From CAZNDN01 sp964571815 (lineage in GTDB: Bacteria; Fibrobacterota; Chitinivibrionia; Chitinivibrionales; WJKA01), in the NCBI GenBank assembly GCA_964571815.1, contig CAZNDN010000195.1, forward strand, positions 1-6,235: a DNA stretch of 6,235 bases, written 5' to 3'. The notes under the pieces are model-generated. The model made no database searches. It was not told the origin of the DNA and saw only the letters and a program-made list of their open reading frames with translations. A program made the position numbers and the translations under genes. Below are positions 6,090 to 6,235 of this stretch, in pieces; the stretch's first letter is position 1, and every line of letters starts with the position of its first letter.

Positions 6090-6235
6090 TTATGCAGGCA
6101 TTTCTTTTCTCGTCGCGAACCAGTAAAAAACCGGCATCAGAAACAGGGCAACAGCCATTTCCATCACAAGCCCGCCGATTGCCCCTATCGCCATAGGCCG
6201 CAACAGGTCCGCTCCGATTTCCAACCCCATCGCAA
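6090..6235 (-). CDS. RND efflux transporter permease, C-terminal fragment (runs off right edge)
   Basis: The minus strand encodes the last 47 residues before a TAA at 6090-6092. The sequence includes EIGADLLRPMAIGAIGGLV followed by a hydrophobic run, AVALFLMPVFYWFA, and a short basic tail TRKEMPA. This matches the final transmembrane helices of the resistance-nodulation-division family, where G-x-E/D-LxRPMAIxxIGG and LFxxPVxY are typical. These inner-membrane proton antiporters work with a periplasmic adaptor and an outer-membrane channel to export drugs or metals. The subgroup (HAE-1 or heavy-metal CusA-like) cannot be told from this fragment. The rest of the gene, and probably an adaptor gene, should lie to the right of the window. 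It converges on the degraded CBS gene. Confidence 0.85.
   Translation of the reverse strand, partial: AMGLEIGADLLRPMAIGAIGGLVMEMAVALFLMPVFYWFATRKEMPA

Overview
The window (about 58% GC by eye) looks like a chromosomal segment from a Gram-negative bacterium. Two genes imply an outer membrane: a Slp-type envelope protein and the C-terminal end of an RND efflux permease. The class I aldolase is very close to the FbaB type of enterobacteria, but the gene mix (PEBP, baeRF, DUF72, CBS) is widespread, so I do not assign a taxon. No CRISPR array, tRNA, rRNA or transposase is visible.

Layout: 1-307 is a left-edge stretch with no convincing gene. 308-745 (minus) encodes a YbhB/YbcL-type PEBP protein. 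986-3073 (minus) is one leftward block, read from right to left: a baeRF-type (archaeo-eukaryotic release-factor-like) protein, a Slp-family protein 39 bp after it, and the C-terminal third of an MDR/quinone-oxidoreductase-type dehydrogenase. The MDR piece has no 5' half and follows the Slp stop codon directly, in the same frame. 3237-5201 (plus) is a divergent block: a 49-codon ORF that overlaps the aldolase start by 4 bp, then class I fructose-bisphosphate aldolase FbaB, then a DUF72/YecE-family protein 31 bp downstream. 5498-5848 (plus) is a CBS-domain protein cut short in its second CBS repeat by a frameshift; its expected continuation is still recognisable in other frames downstream. 6090-6235 (minus) is the C-terminus of an RND permease that runs off the right edge.

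How the genes work together: FbaB gives reversible aldol cleavage of fructose-1,6-bisphosphate (glycolysis/gluconeogenesis). The other genes are poorly characterised or stress/envelope-associated families, so the neighbourhood reads as an accessory region rather than one pathway. I see no clearly new defence or biosynthetic system. The points most worth a second look are the signs of gene erosion (the MDR remnant, the CBS frameshift, the Slp protein with its expected lipobox cysteine out of frame), the baeRF gene, and the small ORF coupled to fbaB. Several clustered indels near 5830-5960 could equally be assembly or sequencing error.
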